From JAWUVP01 sp034112285 (GTDB lineage: Bacteria; Pseudomonadota; Gammaproteobacteria; JABDGN01): a stretch of 20,066 nt of DNA. Position 1 is the first letter of the stretch; each line of letters opens with the position of its first letter. The stretch lies in NCBI GenBank assembly GCA_034112285.1, contig JAWUVP010000041.1:1-20066 (forward strand), read 5' to 3'. The position numbers were made by a program, and so were the translations under genes. Below the pieces are notes generated by a model. That model searched no databases. It was not told the DNA's origin and was given only the letters and a program-made list of their open reading frames with translations. Shown in pieces: positions 8,046-16,600 of the stretch.

Positions 8046-8082
8046 AAACATTCATTTAGCCTGTCCCTATGTTGCTGCACCT

Positions 8083-8133
8083 CTCACTTTCAAGGTTCAA
8101 GCTTCGGCAATTTATTTCCATCATTAAAGTGAG
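8083..8133. repeat. Inverted repeat of unknown role
   Basis: Perfect eight-base arms CTCACTTT (8083-8090) and AAAGTGAG (8126-8133) flank a 35-base interior. The pair lies in the 269-base gap between the UbiB gene and higB. No T-run follows, so it does not look like a simple terminator. Apart from this and the REP-like element, the gap holds nothing I can name until the operator near 8240. Confidence 0.35.
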
Positions 8134-8239
8134 TGGGCTATAACAGCCGCCCCCAGGACAATGAATTCTTACATTATTATACTACAATAACTGATGCAAT
8201 CATTTCTACTACAGCAACAATTCATAACGCATTGCGCTA

Positions 8240-8258
8240 TGTAACGCTTGACGTTACA
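8240..8258. promoter_or_regulatory. Operator-like inverted repeat upstream of higBA
   Basis: Seven-base perfect arms TGTAACG (8240-8246) and CGTTACA (8252-8258) surround five bases and end 13 bases before the higB ATG. This is where HigA-type antitoxins bind to repress their own operon. It overlaps a possible -10 (TATGTA, 8239-8244), although no good -35 is visible. Confidence 0.5.
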
Positions 8259-8271
8259 ATTAGAGCCAAGC

Positions 8272-8553
8272 ATGATTAAAAGCTTTAAATGTAAAGAGAC
8301 GTTTAAAATATGGTGTGGTGAGCGCTCAAAAAAATTACCGGGCAATATACAACCCATTACCCGCCGTAAACTTAGAATGCTAAATAATGCGTTATCACTG
8401 AATGATGTTCGAGTTCCACCGAGCAATCATTTAGGGCAGCTTAAGGGTCTTCGTAAAGGTGAACATAGTATACGGATTAACAAGCAGTGGCGCCTTTGCT
8501 TCTCATGGCATCAAGGCTGCATAGAAAATGTTACTTTAGAATATTACCATTAA
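8272..8553 (+). CDS. higB: HigB-type toxin (RelE superfamily mRNA interferase)
   Basis: HigB toxins cut mRNA on the ribosome and stop translation until neutralised by HigA. I choose ATG 8272 (93 residues, the usual HigB length), with GAG at 8263-8265 as binding site; the frame is open to a TTG at 8248, which lies inside the operator palindrome and is unlikely. Family features are the N-terminal MIKSFKCKETFKIW, the central LSLNDVRVPPSNHLGQLKGLRKG and the core INKQWRLCFSW, ending in LEYYH. Arginines, lysines and the C-terminal histidine in these segments are the expected RNA-cleaving set. The antitoxin gene follows directly. Confidence 0.85.
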   Translation: MIKSFKCKETFKIWCGERSKKLPGNIQPITRRKLRMLNNALSLNDVRVPPSNHLGQLKGLRKGEHSIRINKQWRLCFSWHQGCIENVTLEYYH

Positions 8554-8894
8554 CAGGTGAAATTATCAGAAAGTTAAAAAACATACATCCTGGTGAAATT
8601 CTGCTGGAAGAATTTATAAAGCCTCTAGAAATCAGCCAAAACAAACTCGCCCGAGATATCGCTGTTCCGCCCAGACGCATCAATGAAATTGTATTAGGCA
8701 AACGCTCAATAACGGCAGATACTGCTTTGCGCCTTGCTAAAGCGCTGGGAACCAGTGAAGGTTTCTGGTTGGGATTACAGCAAGATTATGACTTAGAAGA
8801 AAAACGACGTAAAATTGGCAAAGAATTAGCCCAAATAAAATGCCTCATCCCAAAAAATATTGCGCCTCTTAAGCCCCTGCCAAAGCAACGCTAA
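8505..8894 (+). CDS. higA: HigA-type antitoxin (XRE-family HTH), start uncertain
   Basis: HigA binds and neutralises HigB and represses the operon. The conserved domain reads KLKNIHPGEILLEEF, then a helix-turn-helix (ISQNKLARDIAVPPRRINEIVLGKRSITADTALRL split across its helices), followed by FWLGLQQDYDLE. Homologues normally begin one or two residues before this domain, which here falls at ATC 8565 (or ATT 8562), neither a normal start codon. An AGGTGA (8555-8560) is nevertheless placed correctly for ATC 8565. The nearest in-frame standard starts, ATG 8505 and GTG 8487, lie inside higB and add ~20-26 unrelated residues; I give 8505 as the first ATG. So either the protein carries an extension read from within higB, a rare start codon is used, or the start codon has been lost. 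Its TAA overlaps the stop of the opposite-strand gene. Confidence 0.8.
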   Translation: MASRLHRKCYFRILPLTGEIIRKLKNIHPGEILLEEFIKPLEISQNKLARDIAVPPRRINEIVLGKRSITADTALRLAKALGTSEGFWLGLQQDYDLEEKRRKIGKELAQIKCLIPKNIAPLKPLPKQR

Positions 8895-9490
8895 AATTGA
8901 TAATAAACGCCCAAACTCACGCCATCTTCAGCCGGCACATTCAAGGCATTCGTATCTTTCTTATCAGTATGGTAGTAGCTCACATTCGAGTGTAAGCCAC
9001 CAATGTTAGCAAACACATAATCAAGGCCTGTACCATACGCCAGCACCGTGGCATTTTGCGAAACACCACCACCAGCAGCCGGCGAGTTTTTGGCTGCGAG
9101 AATAGCGCCACCCAAATTACCAAACACGCTAAAGCCCTCACCTAGCGGGTACTTGCCTTGCAACAAGCCATCAAAGCCTTTATTACTAACGGTATCGACC
9201 GCTTTGCCTGCCGCGCTGTATTTGGCATCAGGAAATTGAACATAACCCACTTGCAACGCGAAATAATGGCTCAAATTATAACCCACATAAATACGCCCAA
9301 ACAAATCTTGCCTTTTTGCAGAAATCCCTGATATATCAGGCACTTGTGTGCGTGCCTGACCAAGATTCAGGCCAATTAAGTAGCCTGAGCTGTAATAAGT
9401 GTCTCGCGCTAGGCGCTGAGGAGCGGCTTGTTCGGCAAAAAGTGGGCTAATAGCCAGTAAGCCAGAGCAGAGAATGAGTAGATTGCGCAT
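8891..9490 (-). CDS. Small outer-membrane beta-barrel protein (OmpA-barrel/OMP_b-brl type)
   Basis: At 199 residues, it has a signal peptide (MRNLLILCSGLLAISPLFA, cleavage near residue 19-20), then alternating aromatic/polar strands such as GYLIGLNLGQA, GRIYVGYNLS, FALQVGYVQF and VSLGVYYQF. It ends in Phe, the signature recognised by the BAM insertion machinery. Size and pattern fit an eight-stranded barrel like the N-terminal domain of OmpA, without a peptidoglycan-binding domain. Specific function cannot be read from sequence; adhesin-like or porin-like roles are both common in this group. AAAGGTGA lies about six bases before the ATG on the - strand. It converges on higA: its TAG (8891-8893) overlaps higA's TAA. 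Confidence 0.75.
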   Translation of the reverse strand: MRNLLILCSGLLAISPLFAEQAAPQRLARDTYYSSGYLIGLNLGQARTQVPDISGISAKRQDLFGRIYVGYNLSHYFALQVGYVQFPDAKYSAAGKAVDTVSNKGFDGLLQGKYPLGEGFSVFGNLGGAILAAKNSPAAGGGVSQNATVLAYGTGLDYVFANIGGLHSNVSYYHTDKKDTNALNVPAEDGVSLGVYYQF

Positions 9491-9671
9491 AAATCACCTT
9501 TGAATCACAAAAGCGTAGTCTAGCAAGGATTAAGTGAAAAGCCTATTTTTGTGTTATAAAGTAAAATATAGCACTTAATTTCTTCTCTTCAGGATACATT
9601 AATATTAGTAGGTCATAATGTGATTAGTTGAATAATAATAAACTGGCACCGGCCTTAAGGTAGAATAATTT

Positions 9672-12600
9672 ATGCATCTCTATTTTTTTATTAATATGTC
9701 TTTAATCAGCCCAGAACTGTCACACACACAATCAGATCCGGGTGCAGTTGCGGGTGCTGCATCAGATATCCTAACGGGTCCTTTGTTAGAACATATGCGG
9801 CAAGTGATTGCGCACACTCAGCCTCCCGCAAAAGCGGCCGCGACAAAATCACTCCGGCACACATCCCTGAGTCACATAACGCTAAAGAGTATTTCCGTTA
9901 GTAATTTTTCAAAAGAGCAAGATTTTATTTCAGACACCGAATTGCTGCAGTCCGGCAAAGCCTCTAACATAGCTTATTTAGATCATTTAACAGAGACACT
10001 AAAACAAGACAAAGACATTAAGCTTGATAAAAAACATATATTAACTGATCAATTTTTATTGGTAGATAACCTCACAGACAAAGCAGGCGAAGTCTGGAAG
10101 AAAACGACTGCGCTACAACATAAAATTGCACTTGCCTCAGCAGATCTCGCAGCAATAACATCAAAAACACCTACTCTTAAAAGCACGGCCGTAGTTGATC
10201 CCTATAAGCTTTCGCTGTTCTATCAAAAAATACAACGACTTGGTGAAAATGATGACTGTCATGTCATTGTTTATGATCAAGAATCCGTTCTGCATGGCTT
10301 AACAGCGGCAATGAATAACCATGGGCTTTTAATGGCTCTACCGCAAAACGTCAGTTTGCAATTTTTTTCTTATCAGCCAAGACTTTATGTAAAAAACAGT
10401 GATGCGCGAATAACGCCTTATAGTTCACCCAGCAAAGGATCTGGAGGTTACCTAGCAAAGAATTGTTTACGCAAAAACAAATTATTTCATGGAGTAGCTA
10501 GTCTTAAACATGAAACTCTAACACAAATAACGCTGGCGCTCATCTCCTACCACAAAGCTCATTCAACGCGCATGAAAAAAGGGTATCAAAAGATTTCTCA
10601 CGATACCATGGCTTCGAAAATAAATAGCCAGACACGTCAGCGTTACTCCTGCGCCGACTCGGAAAGCAGGAAACATCTGGGTAAGGCACCCGTTTTTTCT
10701 TTATATCTGTTTCTAAATTTTGATAATGAAATGGGGCAACAACACCTATATGTGAATCGCGATGGTGAATATAAAATATCAGGCCCTTTGGTGATGCATC
10801 TGCTAGAGCTTATTCGAACTGCCAAGCCACTTAAGGTTATACTGTGCAGCAACTCACGGTCACAGTGTTTCGAAGATGAGTTTAAAGCCTCTGCCAAACG
10901 CCTGGTTTTTTCATGGCAAGCCTTTGAGCTACTTGCTTTAACATTACGTAATAGCTTACACGATGACAGCATTCAAGTGCAGGTTGATCCTTTTTTACTC
11001 GCTGATACATACCACTCTACAGATGACGAACCGATATGGCAGCAAGGTTTAAGATATATTGGGCAGGACGATTCACCGGAGTTTGCAGCTATTGAACAAC
11101 AATTACTTGAACAATCAGGTAAATTACAGTCGCCACCAAAAATTCATTCAGCTAAAATTGATTTATTATATTGTCATTTACAACAAGCACAACCTGCACC
11201 AGGCTCAATAGTCGTTATATATGATGCAGATCAACATGTCGTTACGGAGCAAGCAGACTTTTTTTCACAACATGTTAACTTATTGCCGAGCAAAATACAG
11301 TTACATGTTTTCCATTTTAATAAGTTTAATAGCACAACTTTTATAACAAAACATGTTGCAAGCATACAATCTCAGGAAAATGCTGAAGCACTGCTTGAAA
11401 ATGCTCAGTTAAATCGAATCTTAAATTATCGCCACCAGAAAATAAGCATTACCAAGCAACCTTCTTTTAGAAAGTTCGTTCAAACTCAGCTTTCTGGCTC
11501 AACTAAAACCCATCTAGATAGTGAGGCAGCTACTCATAGAGCAGCCTTTAACCCCTCCCCAGTTTCACTGGCAAATTATCAAGCTGTCTTCAGAGCATTC
11601 AATGATTATCAATCCAAAATGTATTCTGCAGAACAAATAAAGCATTTCACTATTTCAAGAAAACTCACAAAAAGACAGCATGGCCGACTATACGAATTTA
11701 AGCTACAAAAAGAACCGATAGAACTTATTATTTATTTGGATTATGATGGTTGCTTTTCACCAGAAAATATCACGCTATACGAAGATGACACCATGTCAAT
11801 TTATGGTCCTTTGATTGATCATATACGTTCTCAAATTTATCATTTTGATACACGTGCTGATAGCAACACACAGAAATACATTGTCACTTTCGGTTCAATT
11901 TCAAACAGACAAAGCTTTGAAATTGACAATAAAAATTCTGGCAATTGTCCTGGCTCACCTTCTTCTTTACTCATATTCCAATATTTAGTCGATATCTTTT
12001 TACAAGAGTGTGAAGCAAAGAACATCACCTTAACCTTAGATACTTATTTGTTAAATGATACGTTCAGAAGAGCGAGCGATGGCGCTACTTGGGAGCAGAC
12101 CATCAATTATATTTATGACGAATCAACAGCTCATTTTCCTATACGATATTCTGATCAGCTCAAAATACATCCTGATTCTTTATTGAGTACCTATATCGAT
12201 GTTAACGAACATAAACTTGATTTAGCATACTGTCGATTGCAGCGCTTATCCAGCGAGCATGGCATGCATGTCATTATATATGATGACCGAGAAGACATCT
12301 TAACACCGTTGTATGATACATATGGTGCTCCTGAACATTCACATCTCATACCCAACAATGTTTCCTGTCAGTTTTTTCATTATACCATGCAGGAAAATTC
12401 CAAAACTGGTGAAACACTGATCACTGGGTTTCCAGCAGACAAATCAAGACCTCAAACCATCCGTGGCACAGGCAATCATGATCGTAGGCGCGTTGGTCTA
12501 CACCGGGAGTGTTGTGAACGACATCAGAGAAATTATTCAGTAGACGATGCAATGGGACGACCATCATTTTTGCCTATCACAATCGAGAATCTTTTGACTT

Positions 12601-12791
12601 TTCACGAACGAAATGGTGGAAATGACAGAACAGCACACGCTAAAGCATGGCCCAGCGATGCTCAGGTTTTAGCTAGCCAGACCCTTACAATAATCCCTCA
12701 ACAGTCAACGCATTTATTCCCTGTACCCAAAGGACAAGTAGCTGAACTAATAAACCTTAAAGCAACTAACATTCAACCCGCTAAGATGTAG
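9672..12791 (+). CDS. Large three-repeat HAD-like protein, possible secreted effector
   Basis: I do not recognise a named family. The 1039 residues hold three diverged copies of one unit, at about 34-235, 341-550 and 683-903. Shared landmarks in order are GPLxxHxxxxI (36, 371, 712), xxFLLxDxx (about 126, 438, 790), KIDLLYCxLQ-like (179, 495, 848), VIIYDxxxxxL (198, 514, 867) and LLPxxVxLxFFHY (222, 537, 892). Copy 3 also keeps LDYDGCF (689-695), GSISNRQS (741-748) and YDDRED (870-875), resembling HAD motifs I, II and IV (nucleophile Asp690, partner Asp692). Copy 2 has NFDN instead of DYDG, and copy 1 lacks this part. No signal peptide or clear membrane segment is seen; residues 925-1039 form a polar tail outside the repeats. 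The start is ATG 9672 with AAGG at 9657-9660; ATG 9696 is an alternative. It stands alone between opposite-strand genes. A type IV-secreted effector in a Legionellales-like host is my guess. Confidence 0.6.
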   Translation: MHLYFFINMSLISPELSHTQSDPGAVAGAASDILTGPLLEHMRQVIAHTQPPAKAAATKSLRHTSLSHITLKSISVSNFSKEQDFISDTELLQSGKASNIAYLDHLTETLKQDKDIKLDKKHILTDQFLLVDNLTDKAGEVWKKTTALQHKIALASADLAAITSKTPTLKSTAVVDPYKLSLFYQKIQRLGENDDCHVIVYDQESVLHGLTAAMNNHGLLMALPQNVSLQFFSYQPRLYVKNSDARITPYSSPSKGSGGYLAKNCLRKNKLFHGVASLKHETLTQITLALISYHKAHSTRMKKGYQKISHDTMASKINSQTRQRYSCADSESRKHLGKAPVFSLYLFLNFDNEMGQQHLYVNRDGEYKISGPLVMHLLELIRTAKPLKVILCSNSRSQCFEDEFKASAKRLVFSWQAFELLALTLRNSLHDDSIQVQVDPFLLADTYHSTDDEPIWQQGLRYIGQDDSPEFAAIEQQLLEQSGKLQSPPKIHSAKIDLLYCHLQQAQPAPGSIVVIYDADQHVVTEQADFFSQHVNLLPSKIQLHVFHFNKFNSTTFITKHVASIQSQENAEALLENAQLNRILNYRHQKISITKQPSFRKFVQTQLSGSTKTHLDSEAATHRAAFNPSPVSLANYQAVFRAFNDYQSKMYSAEQIKHFTISRKLTKRQHGRLYEFKLQKEPIELIIYLDYDGCFSPENITLYEDDTMSIYGPLIDHIRSQIYHFDTRADSNTQKYIVTFGSISNRQSFEIDNKNSGNCPGSPSSLLIFQYLVDIFLQECEAKNITLTLDTYLLNDTFRRASDGATWEQTINYIYDESTAHFPIRYSDQLKIHPDSLLSTYIDVNEHKLDLAYCRLQRLSSEHGMHVIIYDDREDILTPLYDTYGAPEHSHLIPNNVSCQFFHYTMQENSKTGETLITGFPADKSRPQTIRGTGNHDRRRVGLHRECCERHQRNYSVDDAMGRPSFLPITIENLLTFHERNGGNDRTAHAKAWPSDAQVLASQTLTIIPQQSTHLFPVPKGQVAELINLKATNIQPAKM

Positions 12792-12803
12792 ACAAATAAA
12801 AAC

Positions 12804-13601
12804 CTAAACCAACATCAGAACCCCAATCACAAGAATCAAACAAGCGTAAACCCGCTTGAGGTTCTGTTGGGGCAGTAGGTGAGAAATTTTGGCGCCAATA
12901 ATCCCACCAATAATACTGGGGATAACGGCAATTAAAAGCAGCGTGGTATTCACATACCCAAAATGGTGGATACTAAAGCCGAACTTGTAACTACCAGTTA
13001 ACATTAATAACAAGGCGGCTATGAGTGAGAAAATAGTGCTTACAATCGTGCCCGTGCCAACCGCGCGGCGCATATCGATGCCGCATTTGTGTAAGTAGGG
13101 AACTGTGAATACCGCAATGCCGAGCAAAAACCACAGTAAACCAATCACGCCGGTGCAACAGTAATTTTTAATATTGACGAGCTGCCACACTTTTTTATCT
13201 TTAGCTTGGTTATAAAGTAAAAACCAAACTGCTACTAAAATAACTGCCACCCCAAAAAGGTGTTTTAAAAAACCACTGCCTAAAAAATTGAGTAAGGTAA
13301 TGGCTAGTATCGTGCCGGTTAAAATACCAGGGAACACTTTTTTAATTACGTCTACATCAACACAACGCTTTTTAAATTGTAACCAACATGGATATAGGCC
13401 AAGCACCACGCTGGTGGCGGCGGTGGTGGCGATAGCAAATTGCATTTCGCTGCCATTGTCTCCGGGAAAATGTTGCAGTAAAAAATAAAAGCCGGGCATT
13501 AAAAACAACCCCGAGCCACCGCCAAAAATGCCGTAGACTAAACCCGCGGCAAGGGCGAACAAGCCGCCCTCTAGTATTACCAGACCAAAATGAGGCAACA
13601 T
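12804..13601 (-). CDS. TauE/SafE (TSUP) family membrane permease
   Basis: This 265-residue protein is almost wholly hydrophobic, with about eight membrane segments in two related halves, the TSUP layout. The first half carries GIFGGGSGLFLMPG (25-37) and an ATTAATSVV segment; the second half has the matching RRAVGTGTIVSTI. Family members export or take up small sulfur-containing anions such as sulfite, sulfoacetate or thiosulfate; the substrate here cannot be told. Its ATG follows the TAA of the RND pump with no base between, and AAGG lies about 11 bases upstream inside the pump gene, so the two are surely co-translated. That link to an efflux pump is unusual. Its stop lies 12 bases from the stop of the large + strand gene, leaving no room for a separate terminator. 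Confidence 0.8.
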   Translation of the reverse strand: MLPHFGLVILEGGLFALAAGLVYGIFGGGSGLFLMPGFYFLLQHFPGDNGSEMQFAIATTAATSVVLGLYPCWLQFKKRCVDVDVIKKVFPGILTGTILAITLLNFLGSGFLKHLFGVAVILVAVWFLLYNQAKDKKVWQLVNIKNYCCTGVIGLLWFLLGIAVFTVPYLHKCGIDMRRAVGTGTIVSTIFSLIAALLLMLTGSYKFGFSIHHFGYVNTTLLLIAVIPSIIGGIIGAKISHLLPQQNLKRVYACLILVIGVLMLV

Positions 13602-16600
13602 TTATGAAATTGCCTTCGCTTTATTGGCATGGTTATGTGCCAACAGCGTGTAGACCGTAGGCAACACAAACAAAGTAAAGCACGTGCCAATCAACATACC
13701 TGAAGCAATCACTAAACCGATATCAAATCGGCTTACGGCACCGGGGCCCATTGCCATGAGTAATGGCACCATGCCAAATACCATGGCAAGTGTTGTCATT
13801 AATATAGGGCGTAAACGCACGGCGGCAGCTTTAACAATCGCATCGTGAATAGACAAGCCTTCAGAGGATTGAAGTTTGTTGGCAAAATCTACCATCAAAA
13901 TACCGTGCTTACTGATTAAACCAATTAAGGTTATTAAGCCAATGCCCGAATAAATATTCAAACTTGATAAACCTAAATTAATAAAAATCAACGCGCCGCA
14001 TAATGACATCGGCACACTCACCAAGATAATCCAGGGGTCGCGAAAGCTTTCAAACTGCGCGGCCAGCACGAGGTAAATAACGATCAGTGCAAAGAAGAAG
14101 GTGTACACCAAGGTGCTGCCCTCTTTTACATCTTGACGAGTTTGCCCTGAGTAATCATAACCATAACCTGCGGGCAAAATTTTCGCTGCTTGGGCGCGCA
14201 TATATTGCAAAGCCTCAGCGGAGGTTTTGCCTGGCATCACCATGCCGCCAATGGTAGCTGAGTTCAATTGTTGAAATTGATTTAGCTGCCCTGGCATGCT
14301 GCCAAGCTTCATGCTCACCAAATTGTTCAGCGCCACCATGTTGCCCGACGCATCACGCACAAAAATATTATTTAATTCTTTGGGATTAAAACGCAATTTT
14401 TGTGGCACTTGCGGAATAACTTTATAACTTTGCCCTTCCATGCTGAAACGGTCAATATAGTTACCACCCAGCAGCCCACCTAACGCCTGCCCGATTTGCT
14501 GCATGGTTATGCCAAGAGCAGCCGCTTTGTTACGGTCAACATTCATACCTAGCTCTGGCTTATCGTAATTTAAATCGCTGGTTACAAACATAAACAAGCC
14601 ACTTTTTTCTGCGGCGCGTAGCATGCGTTGTGACACATCGTAAAGCTGTGGATATTCATCGGTGGTGGTCACCACAAACGAAAAAGGAAAGCCGCCAGAG
14701 TCGGGCGAGGGAATTGAAGGCATTTCGATAGGAAAGGCTTGTAAACCTGCAATACCACTTTCGGCTGCTTGTAGCTTTTTCTGAATTTGCGTTTGACTTT
14801 CACTACGGTCAGCCCAGGGTTTTAACACCGCAGCTGAAAAAGCACCGGTTGCATTAGGGAAGCCATTAATAATAAAGTAATGGTCAATAGAAGGAATTTT
14901 TTTATAAACACTATTTAGTAAATCAGTGTACTTGGTTAAGTAATTTAAATTAGAGTACGCCGGTGCATTGGCAATGGTTAAAATAAAACCTTGGTCTTCT
15001 TGTGGTGCCAATTGTTTTTGTGATGTTAGCCCCATGAAGATACAGCTAGCAAAAACAATAACCGCAAACACCATGGTAACTGGACGATATTTTAACGCAT
15101 TGGTCAGTCTATGCTGGTAAGCATTTTGCATACGGCCAAACGTTCTGTCCACCAATTTCACAAACCGGCCTTGCATCACTTTTTTGGATAATATTTTTGA
15201 AGCCATCATCGGCGATAAGGTTAAGGCAATCACGCCCGACAAAATTACCGTCATCGCTAACGTAAAAGCAAATTCGCGGAACAATGCACCAGTGATGCCA
15301 CTGGTAAAGGCAATCGGTGCATACACCGCCGCCAAGGTAATGGTCATAGCAATTACTGGCATAGCAATTTCACGCGCACCTTGCAATGCCGATTCATACG
15401 GCGTTTTGCCTTCTTCTAAATGGCGGTATACATTCTCCACCACCACAATGGCATCATCCACCACCAACCCTATTGCTAGCACTAATGCTAGTAAGGTCAT
15501 AAGATTAATAGAGTAGCCCATTGCAAAAATAAGTGAGCACACGCCCACTAAAGATAAGGGCAAGGTAACCACTGGAATCAAGACCGTACGAAACGCACCT
15601 AAGAACAAAAAGATCACCACTATAACAATTAACGTTGCTTCACCAATCGTTTGCAGCACCTCTTTAATAGAGTCACGAATGTAACCTGAGCCATCGTAAA
15701 CAATATGCCCATCAAAACCTGAGGGGAATTGTTTAATTAAATTTGGAAAGGCTTTGCTTAATTCGCCTGCAACGGTAAGCGGGTTGGCTTCAGGCGTGGT
15801 AGAAATAGCCATAAAGGTGGCATCTTTACCATCAAAACTCACATCCACGTTATAGGACTCGGCGCCCAGCTCTACTTTGGCCACATCTTTTAAATGAATT
15901 ACGGCGTTATTGTCAGTTTTAATTACCAAGTTTTTGAACGCGGCAACATCATGCACATCGGTATCAACATCCACATCATAGGCGACATATTCGCCTTTGG
16001 TGGCGCCTGGAGCGGCTTGGTAGTTATTGGCTTGAATCGCAGAAATAACTTCTGGCACAGTAATGCTTAATGAGGCTAATTTAGCGGGGTCTAACCACAC
16101 ACGCATCGCAAATTTTTGTCCGCCTAAAATTTGTGCTTGCGCAACACCTGGTAAGGTTTCTAATTTAGGCTGCACCACGCGTGATAAATAATCATTCACT
16201 TGCTGGCCATTCATATGTTTAGAGCGAAAAGCCAAATACATTAAGGCCACTTGCGAGCCTGTGGCCTTTTGAATAACCGGTTGTTGCGAAGCTTTAGGCA
16301 GCTCTGCGGTGACTTCGCTCACTTTGCTCATCACATTGGTTAAGGCTTTTTGTGAATCGTAATTTAAACGCACATACACACTCACGCTACTCATGCCTTG
16401 CACCGACGATGACGTCATGTAATCAATGCCTTCTGCCGAAGCGATAGATTGCTGCAACGGTGAGGTAATAAAACCTTTAATCACTTTCGCACTAGCGCCT
16501 GGGTAGGCAGTGGTCACGGTAATGACGGAGGTGTTCATTTGTGGAAATTCGCGTAGCTGTAAATGCACAATAGAAAATAGCCCTACAAGGAAAATGAGCA

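Noticed and set aside
8091..8115. tRNA T-arm-like GGTTCAAGCTTC
   Set aside because: No acceptor stem, anticodon arm or CCA end can be built around it.
9644..9660. Sigma-54-like promoter (TGGCAC...TTAAGG) before the large repeat protein
   Set aside because: The -24-like TGGCAC is good but the -12 element lacks the essential GC (TTAAG instead of TTGCA).
9661..9666. TAGAAT as a sigma-70 -10 box for the large repeat protein
   Set aside because: It ends only five bases before the ATG and has no -35 at normal spacing; it would fit only if translation began at ATG 9696.
13288..13488. Open frames on the strand opposite the TSUP, RND and hemXY genes
   Set aside because: They mirror strongly supported genes, have no family features and follow the reverse complement of hydrophobic or Gln-rich codons.
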